Source of the DNA: Chlorokybus atmophyticus
Lineage: Eukaryota > Streptophyta > Chlorokybophyceae > Chlorokybales > Chlorokybaceae
Assembly (NCBI GenBank): GCA_009103225.1
Contig: RHPI01003728.1
Span: 164,758 to 228,757 of the forward strand
Reading direction: 5' to 3'
Length of the DNA stretch: 64,000 nt
Both the position numbers and the translations under genes were made by a program. A model generated the notes under the pieces. That model ran no database searches. It was not told where the DNA came from and saw only the letters and a program-made list of their open reading frames with translations. This document shows, in pieces, positions 29,301 to 40,108 of this stretch (position 1 is the first letter of the stretch; each line of letters opens with the position of its first letter).

Positions 29301-31055
29301 CCTGAAATAAGTGCCTACAAGTGCCATCAAACACAAATCCTGGCCTCGACCACAGCACAGCACGTAATGAGACAGAAATGTTCTCATGTCGTAGCTCATA
29401 GCCTGCATGTTGTGAGGAGCCTTGTGATTTCTTCTATTTCTTCTGGAAGTGAGCACGACATGTGACAATCCTCAGGAACCAAAAGCTCTGCAACACCACC
29501 ACATTTTTGCTTGATAGCCCGTGCAACGTTTGTAGCTGGATGTGGTGCTCTCATGGTGTCCGTCCGACGGACACGCAATGGGGACCCCCGGCAAATGCTG
29601 GCTCTCTCCCCTTACTGTACAAGCGCGTGATCACACCAATATAGCTGCAGTGCATCACTGCATGAAAACCAACAGTATTGGTGAACAGACTTTGCCATTG
29701 TGGCTCACGAGCATAGCTTGTACCCAATCACAAGCTACGCACATTGAGGGTATTGGGCAGGCAAACCGAACAACGTTAAGCAGGTAGCAAGCATTGATGC
29801 CACCTGCCAGCGCATGAGTGGCCGGGGCCCTCAGCAGAACTACACTTGTGATGGAACGAGCAAGATATCGACCAAGCCAGCTCCTCACCTACACAAGCGC
29901 CACATTAGGCAAGTTGCCTTGGGGCAACTTAATATGGCGTTCGCTTGGGTTTGATGGGTTGAGGTCAACTCCCTGCCAAGCATTTCACAAAATGCAACTT
30001 CAAGCTTGCAAGACCTTTTTCATTTTCAAAGTGACCAATCCGGTAGATAAACTCCCAGCGATGCACTAATACGCAGTCAATGTAGCCACGGCATATATGG
30101 GGTTCACGTTGGAGCCGGGGCCAACCTAGCTCATTTGTTAAGGTACATGTATCTTAAGCCAGGCAACATAGAGTATAGCATTGCAAAACAAAAGCGGCCA
30201 CATGCGTTGTCATACACACACACACTCAGCCAAGCAAGGACAAGCACAACCATGGCAAATACAACCATGGCAACATGAAGCTATTGACCAATGCCAACTG
30301 CATTTGTCTTGCCCTCGTGTCAAGGTGCGTGCATACTATAAGATATCCAGCGCTAACTATGTACATACTCCACAGCATCCATCCCTACCGCATGCCCAAG
30401 GGCAAGTGTCTCTGAACCTTGCATTGCTGAAATGGCGAAGGCTTAGACACAGGTGCCATTGCGCTGCAAGCAGCATGATACATAATTACCATCCGCCTGC
30501 TACCCTTCGCAGTCCTGAGAAGCTGGCTCTAGCGGTAGTTCTGCAACAACATCACCAGAGTGGGACAGGGTTAGAGTGCGTTAACTGGTGAAGCAGTTGG
30601 TTGACGTAAACCACACAAACAGCAACACAAGGACATACCGGCTGCTGGAGATATGCCATAGTATTTGGTTGGGCATACGCGCTGGGTGCCATCTGTCAGC
30701 CAAGCCAGTTCATTATCACCGTAATGTCAACCATGCTAGTGGGTGGCAACCAGTCGCGCATTGCAGATGATCGCTATGTACTATGTGCAATAGCGCCTTC
30801 ACACATGCCTGCATTTGCTGGTTGCTGGGTGCTGCTTGCTTTGATCCGCCTTGCTTACTGAGCGATGCCTTCTCACCCTGCAACAGGCCATGCAAAGTGT
30901 TACTTGCCAACACTAAAACATCATGTGTAAGCATGAAAAATGCACAAGTAACATGCTGTCCTGACCATGCAGTTGCATTGTTGCCACAAAAGTATGACAC
31001 CAATGTCAGGACAACATGCCAGCAGAGCGCACAACATGTGCAAAACAAAAGCCCT
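26307..31055. other. 4.7-kb spacer, no recognised gene
   Basis: AT-rich and TGCATG-rich. It holds an inverted pair TTACGACCAAG/CTTGGTCGTAA near 28453-28511, a near-continuous C run at 28592-28613, and a weak tRNA-like stretch at about 29035-29105 on the minus strand (AGTTCGAGTC box without a proper T stem). Open frames are short and show no family resemblance. Confidence 0.6.
28592..28613. repeat. Poly-C tract
   Basis: About nine C, one T and ten C in a row. Such tracts are often unstable and poorly sequenced. Confidence 0.9.
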
Positions 31056-31891
31056 TCATCTGCTTACCTCAGACTGTGCACAGGAGAGGAGAACGGGTTG
31101 TCACACATACGCAAATTGTCAGCATGAGGTCTCAAGAAAACCTTGCATTGGATGAGTAGCCAGGGCAAATGCAAGGCTAAGACACGAACTACAGCGCGCC
31201 TGGCCCAACATGTGGTGCCCATATAAGCATGTGGCTGCAATTACCTCGCGGTATTTGTGCAAATAGATCTTGAGAGGTTCGACATAGTCTTCGAACCCCA
31301 GAGTGCTCATGGCCCAGAGTAGATCGTCACCGTTCACGGTTTTCCTCTTTTCTCGCTGACACTTGTCGCTGGCTCTGTGTGCCGTGGTCAGGGTTAACAC
31401 ATTACAGACTGACATTCAGCATGCAGCAACCAGTCAGCAATCTGAACAGCTAACCGATCGACATCAGTACAATCAATCGTGCATACAATGTACCAAATAG
31501 TGGCTTGTGAAAGCAACAGCTTGAAACTCCACAACGCATACATGCTTGCTGCTGAAGCGGCGCTGATCGACCACAGCAGCAGCTAAATGTGACGACCACC
31601 TACGGCAGTTTCTACCACGACTATGCACACGTAACATGAGGGTCAAGTAAATTGCATGTGCGAAGCATACTCGCTAGTGATAAAGGAAATGAACTCGGAG
31701 ACGCACTCCTGGACGGTCTCCTTAGCGTCTTTTGTGATTTTCGCGTTGGTCGGCAACGCTTTCTTCATGATGCGGCTGATGTTGGCGATGGGAAGAAACC
31801 TGTCCTGCTCACGCACCGAACTGCTTCCTCCTCTATCCTCCACATCATCGCCGCCATTGCCACTATCCGGGCTGCCGTTAGGGTCGCTCAT
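31056..31891 (-). CDS. NF-YB: NF-YB (HAP3/CBF-A) CCAAT-binding factor subunit
   Basis: Histone-fold subunit that pairs with NF-YC and then NF-YA to bind CCAAT boxes. Exon 1 (31671-31891) encodes an acidic start and [46 protein letters not shown]. Exon 2 (31245-31374) continues [40 protein letters not shown] and YRE. The phase is 2/1 across the junction, and the match to the conserved core is almost residue for residue, including the DNA-contact and NF-YC contact helices. Sequence after YRE is uncertain: a short last exon at 31056-31073 (SEVSR, stop) follows a good acceptor and gives a 122-residue protein, but it is tentative. Plants have many NF-YB genes; the one-intron core suggests a single ancestral-type copy. 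Confidence 0.93.
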
Positions 31892-33851
31892 GCTGGGAAA
31901 CAGCTACCAGAGCGCCCCTCAAGAACAACCAGCGGCGCAAACACCTGGCAAGTGCCAACACCTGCCCAGCAACAAGCCGCTGCAATGCCAAACACCAAGC
32001 CGCACTAGGCTGAATGCACGACGAAGCCAAGTTACACAACCCCTCAACCAAATGCGCCAGCTGTTTAGCACCGTAATGCAGGCAATATCCACAGTGCTTA
32101 AGTCACGGTCACCAGCCGTGCTTCCCTTCTCCCCTCCACCGCCGCCGCCGCTGCCGCCGCTGCGGATAATCCAGAGAGCGCCAGCTAGTCGCTAGGGCCG
32201 AACGTTGCCGAACGTTTGACGTTAGGCTTGTCCCGCGAGTGAATGGCCCTCTTGTCCTCCCCGTAACGTTAGCACGCATCCCACACGCACGTGCGGTGAG
32301 TTAGGGTTCTAAGCGTTACGGGAGCTTTTGCCCGATGTTGCCGAAAGCGGCCATCGCAGCAGCGGGCGGAAGGGGGCAAACCCTAGGCAGCAGCCATCTC
32401 GACGGCGCAGCGGAAATCGGGGATACTTTCGTCCGTGCTGCTGGCTATTATAATTGCGCTTTTCTCGCGTGTTTGGAGGGTAGACCATTGGAAAGCATCG
32501 ACGCGTTGGGCGGGGGATCTGGTTCCTCGTTTCGCGGGAGGAAAGCGTGACAACGGGCCTCGCTCGAAGCCACATGTTTCCAAAGGACTATTCAAGCGGC
32601 TTGAAGCCCCAACTATAACAGAGCAGAGAGCATGACCCCCCCGTCCCCTTGCCTCATTGCTCTAACACCATAAGGCAACGTACCATGGTCGCAATGTACA
32701 TGTAACCTATGTGATTCCCTCTTCGAAGAAGCAAAAGCACACACAAAGCACGTACACACATGAATATAAATAAAAATCATGCTAATGATAATCATGAAGA
32801 CAAAGCACGCATCCAATGTGTGGCACACATCCACGCACACAACACACTTATTGATGGTCATTCAGATAATACGTATACAAGCACACATAGCACGCACACA
32901 AGTACTTGATTTTTAGTTCATAACAGACGGTTTGTACAAGCAAATGCAAGAGGCTAACAACATTAGGTTATTCATGTATAATTTGCATAATAAATGCTTG
33001 CAACAGTCGCAACAAATGGGCGGGCTTGGTAATTGCAGCAGCAGTACGATGTGTTACCCGCCTGCGTTGTAGCCGTCCATATCAAACCCATGAAACATAG
33101 CAGGGTAGTTTTTAGGAAAGTTGCATGTGTTGGCGTGGTATATATATGCATCATTAATAACGATGAGCGAACGTTTGTACATTTGCAGTTGGTATTTCAC
33201 CAACGTGATAGCATCAACTTTCACATTTAAGAGCATATGTTGATTACGATATCTCCGTACAATTGTCTTCACTTAAGGCTTGCCAACATTAACTAGATGT
33301 TGCATTGCAGTTGTGCGCTCCGATTAACAATGAATTATAGTAACTTTACCCCTCCTCTCATGGCAGCGCCTTTTGCTAACATGACCGAGATGGTTGTTAC
33401 AAGTTGCTTTACTGATGGACATATTGATTGAACATGTGTTATTGATGTCAATTGCATTGAATAATGTTGTGTGTACATTAATGACATTGTGAAATCACAT
33501 GTTTTCATTGGTATTTTTTCTATTACGGCAACATGGAGTAGCGTTAACTTACTCTATCTTCTTATATAACAACAATTCACCTTAATCAATATCTACGCTC
33601 CCTCAATCCGTTGCGCGCAAGCTACATCTGAATGACTACCACTGCTTATCTACTAATCGCATCTACACTTGCTTCATAAATACCGGAGAGCCTAGGATGA
33701 TGGCTGGCTGTGCCCCTTAACTAATGCTCCCCGGTACGATGCGCGCATAAACAGGTAATGAGTACGACTCCGGCTCTGTATAAAAACACACATAAGCTGG
33801 TGAGCACAGTGGCTATAGCTAAGAATATTCTATCAGTCCCAGCGCACGTAC
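31892..33851. other. Spacer downstream of the EF-hand/ASH gene and upstream of NF-YB
   Basis: 31.9-32.6 kb is moderately GC-rich (NF-YB promoter and 5' UTR, GCC run at 32137-32160). 32.6-33.7 kb is AT-rich with no coding frame. The missing 3' end of the EF-hand/ASH gene should lie at its right edge, but I could not identify the exons. Confidence 0.5.
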
Positions 33852-36800
33852 CGCTGCTTTTGTCGCTCTTGACAGTTATGTCTATGGACCCCAACCACTC
33901 TCCCGAGCTCTTAAAGCTTGCTTCCAGCTGTTGACGCACCGCACTTAGCAATAAGCACCACTAGCTAGTCTAAGAAATAGAAATACCCTATGTTGGTTGC
34001 ATTAGCATCACACTTACCTCAATGACAAAGGGCATGCCAGGCACCATCGGCCGGTTCTTGTAACTGAACACATACGACACATGGTGCGTGTCAATAGCAC
34101 ATGACGCTAGCAATACACTTGTGCGCATCCAACATGTGTTTTATTCCACCCGGTTCATGATCTGTAATGCTCCATACAATGCTGCAGTGCCTTACTTGGC
34201 TGTAAGGTAAGGCGCATCAATGATGTCCACCGCAAGCACCGCGAGCGTCCTCGGCCCCGGGTTGACAGCACTTACACGAAACCTATTACAAGTGTGGTTA
34301 CACAGCGCAAAACACATCCGCCAACATCAAACAAGACACACGCAGAGAACACACCCACACGCGCGCGCGCACACCCACTCACAACCACAAAAACCACCCC
34401 ACCACTCACCTCCTCGCAGGTGTCCCCACTCCAACCGCCCCAACATCGATCGCCCTCGCCTTGAACGCATACCACTGCGCCTGTGACAAATACAACAACC
34501 TCACACACATCCTCCCATAACACTTGATACCCCACACAAGTCCCCCACTCACCTCTTCCATCTCATCTTCTCTTCCTTCTCCTCCTTCGTGCCTTGTGAG
34601 GGTAGCGAGCAGGCGCGCCGGCACGCCCTCCTGCCACCCCGACAGAGCCTCACCCAACCCCGCGCCCCCCTCGTCGGGTGATAGCGCACCCGACACGTAG
34701 TCCCACCGTCGCAACTTCCTCTGCGCACCTGTGCGTGCGTGTGTAGATGAGCAAGTGTACATGTGCGTGGGTGAGCGCGCATGTAATTGTATCAGTATAG
34801 CGCGCGTGGGTGCGTGTGTGTGCGTGTGTGTAAGAGGGGGGGGGGGGTACCTCGTTCCATGGCGAGGCGTTGGTAGGCGGCGAGACGGGCGCGTAGGGGT
34901 CGGGTGTCGCGTGAGTCCAGAGACATCCTCTCCATCAGGGCTGTTACCTGGCATCAACCATTGCTTACTACTACTACCACAGCTGAGACAGAGCCACCAC
35001 AAGTGTTTGACTGTGTGTGCACTGGCGAGCGCGTGCATGTGTGCGTACATGCGCGTGTGCGTGCGCACGTGCATGCGGATGTGTTTGTGCACGTGCGTAT
35101 GTATAGAGATGCATATGCGTATGTGTCTGCATGTGTTCGTGTATGTGTATCTGTGTATGGGTACCCACCTGTTTCTCTTGCGTGGGGTATTGGTCTCTGT
35201 ACCGTTTCCTCCCGAACGCCACGATTGCTATCCGTACCATCTGGCAGACGATAACAAACCCCACATGAGCAGCTTACCTAACCACAACACCACAACGCTT
35301 TCACACGCAACACTGCTCACCGCGTCGAGGAACTCCTCGTAGCAGAGCTCGTCGGGCCTGTTGTTGGTTTTGGGCCTGGCCTTGCCGCTCTTTGGGCTGC
35401 CGAGGTTGCTTTTTGGGCTCTTGACCGCACCGGAGTCTCTGCTCGTAGTGTTATCAGTCTTCAATGGGATAGAGTCGGCAGCCTTGAAGGCGCGCAGGAC
35501 GTCCCGCCTTCTCACCAGCTGCGGAAGCACCTGAAACAAAGGGCAAGGTTTTACTTCTTGTTGTGTCATCTACACAATGTCCACGTTACTCGTGACCGAT
35601 CCAGTCAGTATGTTGTGACAGGGGGGGTGGGGTGGGGGTGCATAGTGGCATGCGTACCTCAAAGTCTACCAGAAGGGCTTGGAGCTCGTTCATGTTCATC
35701 AGCGAACTGCATAGGAGTGAATTTGTTAAAAGAGCGTCTAACAGACAAATTGCACACGTGTCTCTTGGATAAATGAACAAACCCACCCAACATCTTGCAT
35801 GACATTCTCCACCGAACGGCCTTGCGCGCCTCCAAGAAGCACTTCATCACGCTTTGCATAACACTCGTATAGCTGTGCAGCCACACAAGCATGCGGTCCA
35901 TGAGAAAGGGACTTCTGAGGCTCACGCACAGCAGCCATTCCAATATCCGTACGCGTGTGTGGTGTACGGTGCACAAGCAGATTTTATACCGTTGCCAGCG
36001 GGCCTTTCTTCTGCGCCATCAATTCTGCTCGCGGGAACACTTGGCTCGTCATCACCGGCCTTCCAGGCCTACACGCACAACAAGGATGCCTAAACACATA
36101 GCCACAAGACCCTCTCCCTCTCTGCCACTCACTTAATGTCTTCTTCGGGCTGCGTGCTCGCATCAAACTGGCAAGAGATCCTCAATCCCCTCTGATGTTG
36201 AAGGCGATCATCACCCTTCACATCTCCCACATCATCCCTCGCCAACGCACCGACTAGGTTCACACTCCTCTCCCTGAGAATCAATCACACCACTTGGGCC
36301 ACACGCACGCGTACGCACGCATGCGTACAGTGTGTGCCTGTCTGAGTGTGACACGCACTCACGCACACATACGCACCCACACCCACACCCACACCCACCC
36401 ACCCACCCACACTCAATTCCTTACGTGTAGCAGCTAGCCGAGTAGCACGACATCGCCGACATCCCACTCGACACAACTCTCTCCGCTCCACTTCCCGGCA
36501 TTCCCGACCTTCTCAGAAACTCCGCATACAATCTAAAGTCTCCGCCCTTCTCGTCGCACGCGGCTTTTCTCCTATCGGCCTCCAGCGTGGCCATCGCAGA
36601 AGCTACGTCGTACTCCCCCGCGGGCGTGCCGAACGTGCGACGAGGGGTGGAGGAACGAGAGATGTCGAGGAGGAGGTTGAGAGCGTGGCTGAGGTTGGGA
36701 CGGTGAGGTGGGGGGGTGAGGTTGGTGTGGGTGGAGGTGTGGGTGGAGGTGGGGGTGGGGGAGAGGGTGGTGAAGGGGGTGGGGGTGGAGAGTGCTGTTG

Positions 36801-37246
36801 GGGAGTGGGATTGGAGACGCTGCTGGTGAAGGTGCTGAAGCTGAGGGTTGAAGGTGGTGCTGTCGGTTGTGGTGTCGCTGGCGTGGCTGGCATGGCTCTT
36901 TGTTGTGAGGGCGGAGGAGCACCTGTGGCGTGTGTGCATGAGTGTGCGCGTGCGTGCATGCGTGCCATGAATTGTAGATTGTACACGATTGCAACAGTGC
37001 ACTGATGAGAAGAGCCATGCGGGAAACATAATGACAACAGCATCCACAGGGGACGACAACAACTGCAACGATAATTCCACCACCACCACAACAACAGCGG
37101 CAACAGGTGCGCTAACAAACAACGACCACAACACACCTGCTTTGCGTGCGGGCAGTGCCGGCAGACGACTTCCTGTTTGAGGAGAACCCAGACGTAGGTC
37201 TTCCTCCCCCCCCTCCACCGCCTCTGTCTCTGGCCGCCTCGCCCAT
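33852..37246 (-). CDS. EF-hand-like plus ASH-like domain protein, function unknown (3' end not found)
   Basis: At least twelve exons on the minus strand keep one frame. Exon 1 (37137-37246) starts MGEAARDRGGGGGGGRPTSG. Exon 2 (36425-36922) is Thr/Pro/His/Ser-rich and ends GGDFRLYAEFLRRSGMPGSG. Following exons read SVNLVGALARDDVGDVKGDD, VMTSQVFPRAELMAQKKGPL, ACVAAQLYECYAKRDEVLLG and then an EF-hand-like pair: MNMNELQALLVDFEVLPQLV with RRRDVLRAFKAAD, and DELCYEEFLDAV. RIAIVAFGRKRYRDQYPTQE and VTALMERMSL come next. The C-terminal part, FRVSAVNPGPRTLAVLAVDI, NRPMVPGMPFVIELEASFKS and SGEWLGSIDITVKSDKSSG, is a beta-sandwich pattern like ASH/MSP domains of cilium and centrosome proteins. A flagellar role is inferred only. 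The ASH-like domain lacks its last strands, so further exons or a truncation lie beyond 33852. Confidence 0.65.
36360..36420. repeat. CCCACA microsatellite in an intron
   Basis: CACACGCACTCACG leads into repeated CCCACACCCACAC units and CCCA tetramers, immediately downstream (minus sense) of the Thr/Pro-rich exon. Confidence 0.8.
36700..36800. repeat. GGGTGG-rich coding tract, G-quadruplex-prone
   Basis: On the plus strand runs of three to six G recur every few bases (GGTGGGGGGG, GTGGGGGTGGGGGAG, AGGGGGTGGGGG). On the coding strand they encode the STHTSTHT / TPTP segment of the EF-hand/ASH-like protein. Confidence 0.7.
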
Positions 37247-37890
37247 CGCCCTGAGTAAACTGCTATATATATATATCTCGCTACCAGGGGCACAAGTCAC
37301 CTGCGTTCGTGTTATTCGTTGGTTGCTGTTTGTAGTTAGGGCAGGACAGGGTGTTAAGGTTGTTTTCCAGTCAAGGCAATGTGAGCTGCAGCATATGAAG
37401 CAGAGAAGCATGCTTGCCTGGTTGAGTGCAGACTTGCTGGTTCATTGCTTGTTTGTCTAATGAAAGCCAATAAACAAGAATAGCTGCTTAGCCCGACAAT
37501 GTGGTCGTCTACTTAATTGAGACGTTCTCGGGTGTGACAGGTGGGCGCAGAGCTTGCGAGTAAGCCATTGTTGTTCCAGATTAACGTTGGTTTGAAAGGG
37601 GATTTGTGTGGCCGTTTGGTAGCCCTAACCGTAAACAAAGCAAGTTGCTTGTGTTGAATACGGTAAATGACTTAACAGCAAGGGCCCCCGCAACACTACA
37701 GCTTGTGAATTTCGTATGCAAGTTGGAGTAAGTTGGAGCGCATTATTTCTGTTGGATACTCTGAAAGTTATCTGCTGCAAAACATCAAAACAAGGAGGAC
37801 AATCAAGCCTTTCTGGAATAAGTAAACACGTACATTGATGCCAATTCAACGCAACACCCGACCTTACAAACCGCCACGTGTCTCCCCCCC

Positions 37891-37896
37891 NNNNNN
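37891..37896. other. Assembly gap (6 N)
   Basis: Six ambiguous bases next to a C homopolymer and GCC triplets, a typical sequencing dropout. Confidence 0.99.
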
Positions 37897-39471
37897 TCTT
37901 CCTTTGCCGCCGCCGCCTCCTATCGCCTTTTACTTCTCCACCTCCTCCACGTTGTCCTCCGCCTGCTTCTCCGCCGCCGCTGCCGCCGCCGTCAGAGGCC
38001 GCCACGTCACCGCTAGCCGAAAAGCGCACTATCCTGACGACCGGCAGCGCTGCCGGCCAGAGTCCGGCAATCTGTCAATTTGCAATTTGCTACGTGCAGC
38101 ACCATAACGTGCTGATCGGCCGGTCATGCGCGGTTTCTCAGCCGGCGGAAAGAGGCACCTTGCCGGCGTTGACCCGGCACGAGCTCGCCGGCGAGCGCGC
38201 GCGCGCGCGAGAGCTCGTGGATACCGTGGATGCAATGCCAGGAATGTGACAGTTTTGGGGGCGCGCATGCTAAATTTGGGCATACGCGCGCGCGCACGTC
38301 CAATGAGAGTTCCTTCAATAACCACCGTTGAGCCCGCCCTGCAATAATTGGAAGCACAGCTCATTTGCAACTTAACGAGTTGTTAACATGTTGGCAACAA
38401 CAACGGCAAAAGGGTATAGGAAAACATAGAGTATACATGTGTAACATTGCAAAATCAACAACATGCAAAGCACAAGAGCACAGGTATCATCAACAAACTC
38501 TCATTGCAAATGTTAATCGGCAGCTCAACAGCATAACATTGTAATCTTGTATTATTACCCACCACACTGAAGTCTACAATAAATATTAGTCTACATTTTA
38601 TTACAATATAAAAAACACATCGCAATTATCTACATAGTATTTGATATGTGAAGATCAGTCCTTGTTGCACCGCTCGTGTGCGATGTTTGCATCATTGCGA
38701 CATGGCATCAACAATATGTATTGGTTCGATGTTTGAAACAACCAATCAAATAATGTCAATGATAACGCAAAAATGCATTGATATATGCTTCATGTATTTC
38801 ATGCGATATATGTATAGTACTCACATATTGTCAATGTACACTATGTATTTTATATTTTTTATTTTTTTTTTATTTTTTTTTGTTTTATTGAATCAGTCTA
38901 TGTGTATTTGTTGTTACACGTACCATTTTTGACATGTATAGTTAATTTATTTCAACATGTATGCCTGATATGTCAAAAGTCTTCAACATATAACTCACTT
39001 GAAAATCATACAACAATTAAGTTTTTGCGTCTGAGGATGATACCAGACAGTGAGGTTTTGTAGGTGTATAAAATATAAGCTACATTTTCATGTGAAAAAT
39101 ATTAACAACTTGTAATACAGAGTATATTGTATTGAATATAATATACTCTTTCTATATGAAAATACTAGACACAACCCCTATCATATACGAGGTATATTAT
39201 CAGCCCGCAAGTCAAAGCATTTTGTAGCCTATTACCCCCTCCTCTGATCATGAGATGTTCATCATTTTGCTTATTGATGTTGGTACTTTACACTGCTTAT
39301 GATCTAAGAAGCACTGCGGCACTATTGTTGAATCCAGTTTATGCCTTTAAACGTTTCAAACCTTCTTTCTCAACCACATAGATACTATGCGACATCAATG
39401 ATGACAACATGTACATAATCGCACCTCTCAACACCTCTCATGACTGCACGCTAAGTATAAAAGTGCAAGCA

Positions 39472-39855
39472 CTACATCTTTGCAATGTGTAGTTGTTTTA
39501 CATACCCCTCTCGCTTTTTCTGTACACTACATGATAGGCATGAACGCTGTTTGCTTGTATGCTCGTCTTTTAGTTCAATGCAAGTAGTGTTTGTGTAAAC
39601 ATTGCAATGCGCGCAGATACCACTATGCGCGCACATGCTGAAGCAGCGGTTGCGAATGATGTATGCACAAAGCTGCATTTCATTGCGACGCGAATTACAC
39701 CAACATTTATTAGTATGACCATTTTTGGCTCCCACTTTGGGCATCACTTCTACTCCATGATAATCCCCCACTTCAACATGTGATACACAAGTTACAGCCA
39801 ATGCACGCCATTCACGGCGGACTCTACCAGAAGGGGCTGTAAGTACACTAGCCAT
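39472..39855 (-). CDS. Unrecognised 127-residue open frame
   Basis: An ATG-initiated frame starting MASVLTAPSGRVRREWRALA, continuing HVEVGDYHGVEVMPKVGAKN and rich in Cys further on (CWCNSRR, CAHSGICAHCN, CLSC). It could be a small gene, a final exon, or a transposon-derived fragment. No intron signals or neighbours help. The frame is longer than most chance frames here, but I cannot name a family. Confidence 0.25.
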   Translation of the reverse strand: MASVLTAPSGRVRREWRALAVTCVSHVEVGDYHGVEVMPKVGAKNGHTNKCWCNSRRNEMQLCAYIIRNRCFSMCAHSGICAHCNVYTNTTCIELKDEHTSKQRSCLSCSVQKKREGYVKQLHIAKM

Positions 39856-40108
39856 GCACCATCAGGTAGCTGTCCGGATTACACGTACTTGGCTCAATCA
39901 ACACAGTCCATTTCGCCAACCTGAGCACCTGCAACTCACGCATAATGCAAGCATGATGTTGCCTGAGTACATGTGCCATGTACAAGGCCAACATGCTAAA
40001 CTAGTGCACTGCAATGTCTGCGGCACCCCGTCTGCTGACTACAGTCGGTGCTAAGCACTGCCTGCAAAGCCTAAGCTAGCTGAAGCAACTTCAATAAGCA
40101 AATGGCCA

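Larger units (their letters stand above)
37247..40108. other. Spacer with an assembly gap
   Basis: Six N at 37891-37896 inside a C-rich/GCC-rich stretch mark an unresolved base run, so nearby frames are unreliable. CG-alternating runs lie at 38195-38210 and 38286-38297. 38.4-39.4 kb is AT-rich with a long T run at 38850-38882. From 39.4 kb on one 127-codon frame exists on the minus strand (listed separately). Confidence 0.6.

Noticed and set aside
30398-30545. Candidate last exon for NF-YB
   Set aside because: Open for about 48 codons after an acceptor, but it is distant, not in an evident conserved context, and a nearer 6-codon exon fits the phase.
34406-35092. 228-codon minus-strand open frame taken as one exon
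   Set aside because: It crosses CA-repeat introns; only parts (near 34550-34730) match the in-phase exons of the EF-hand/ASH-like gene.
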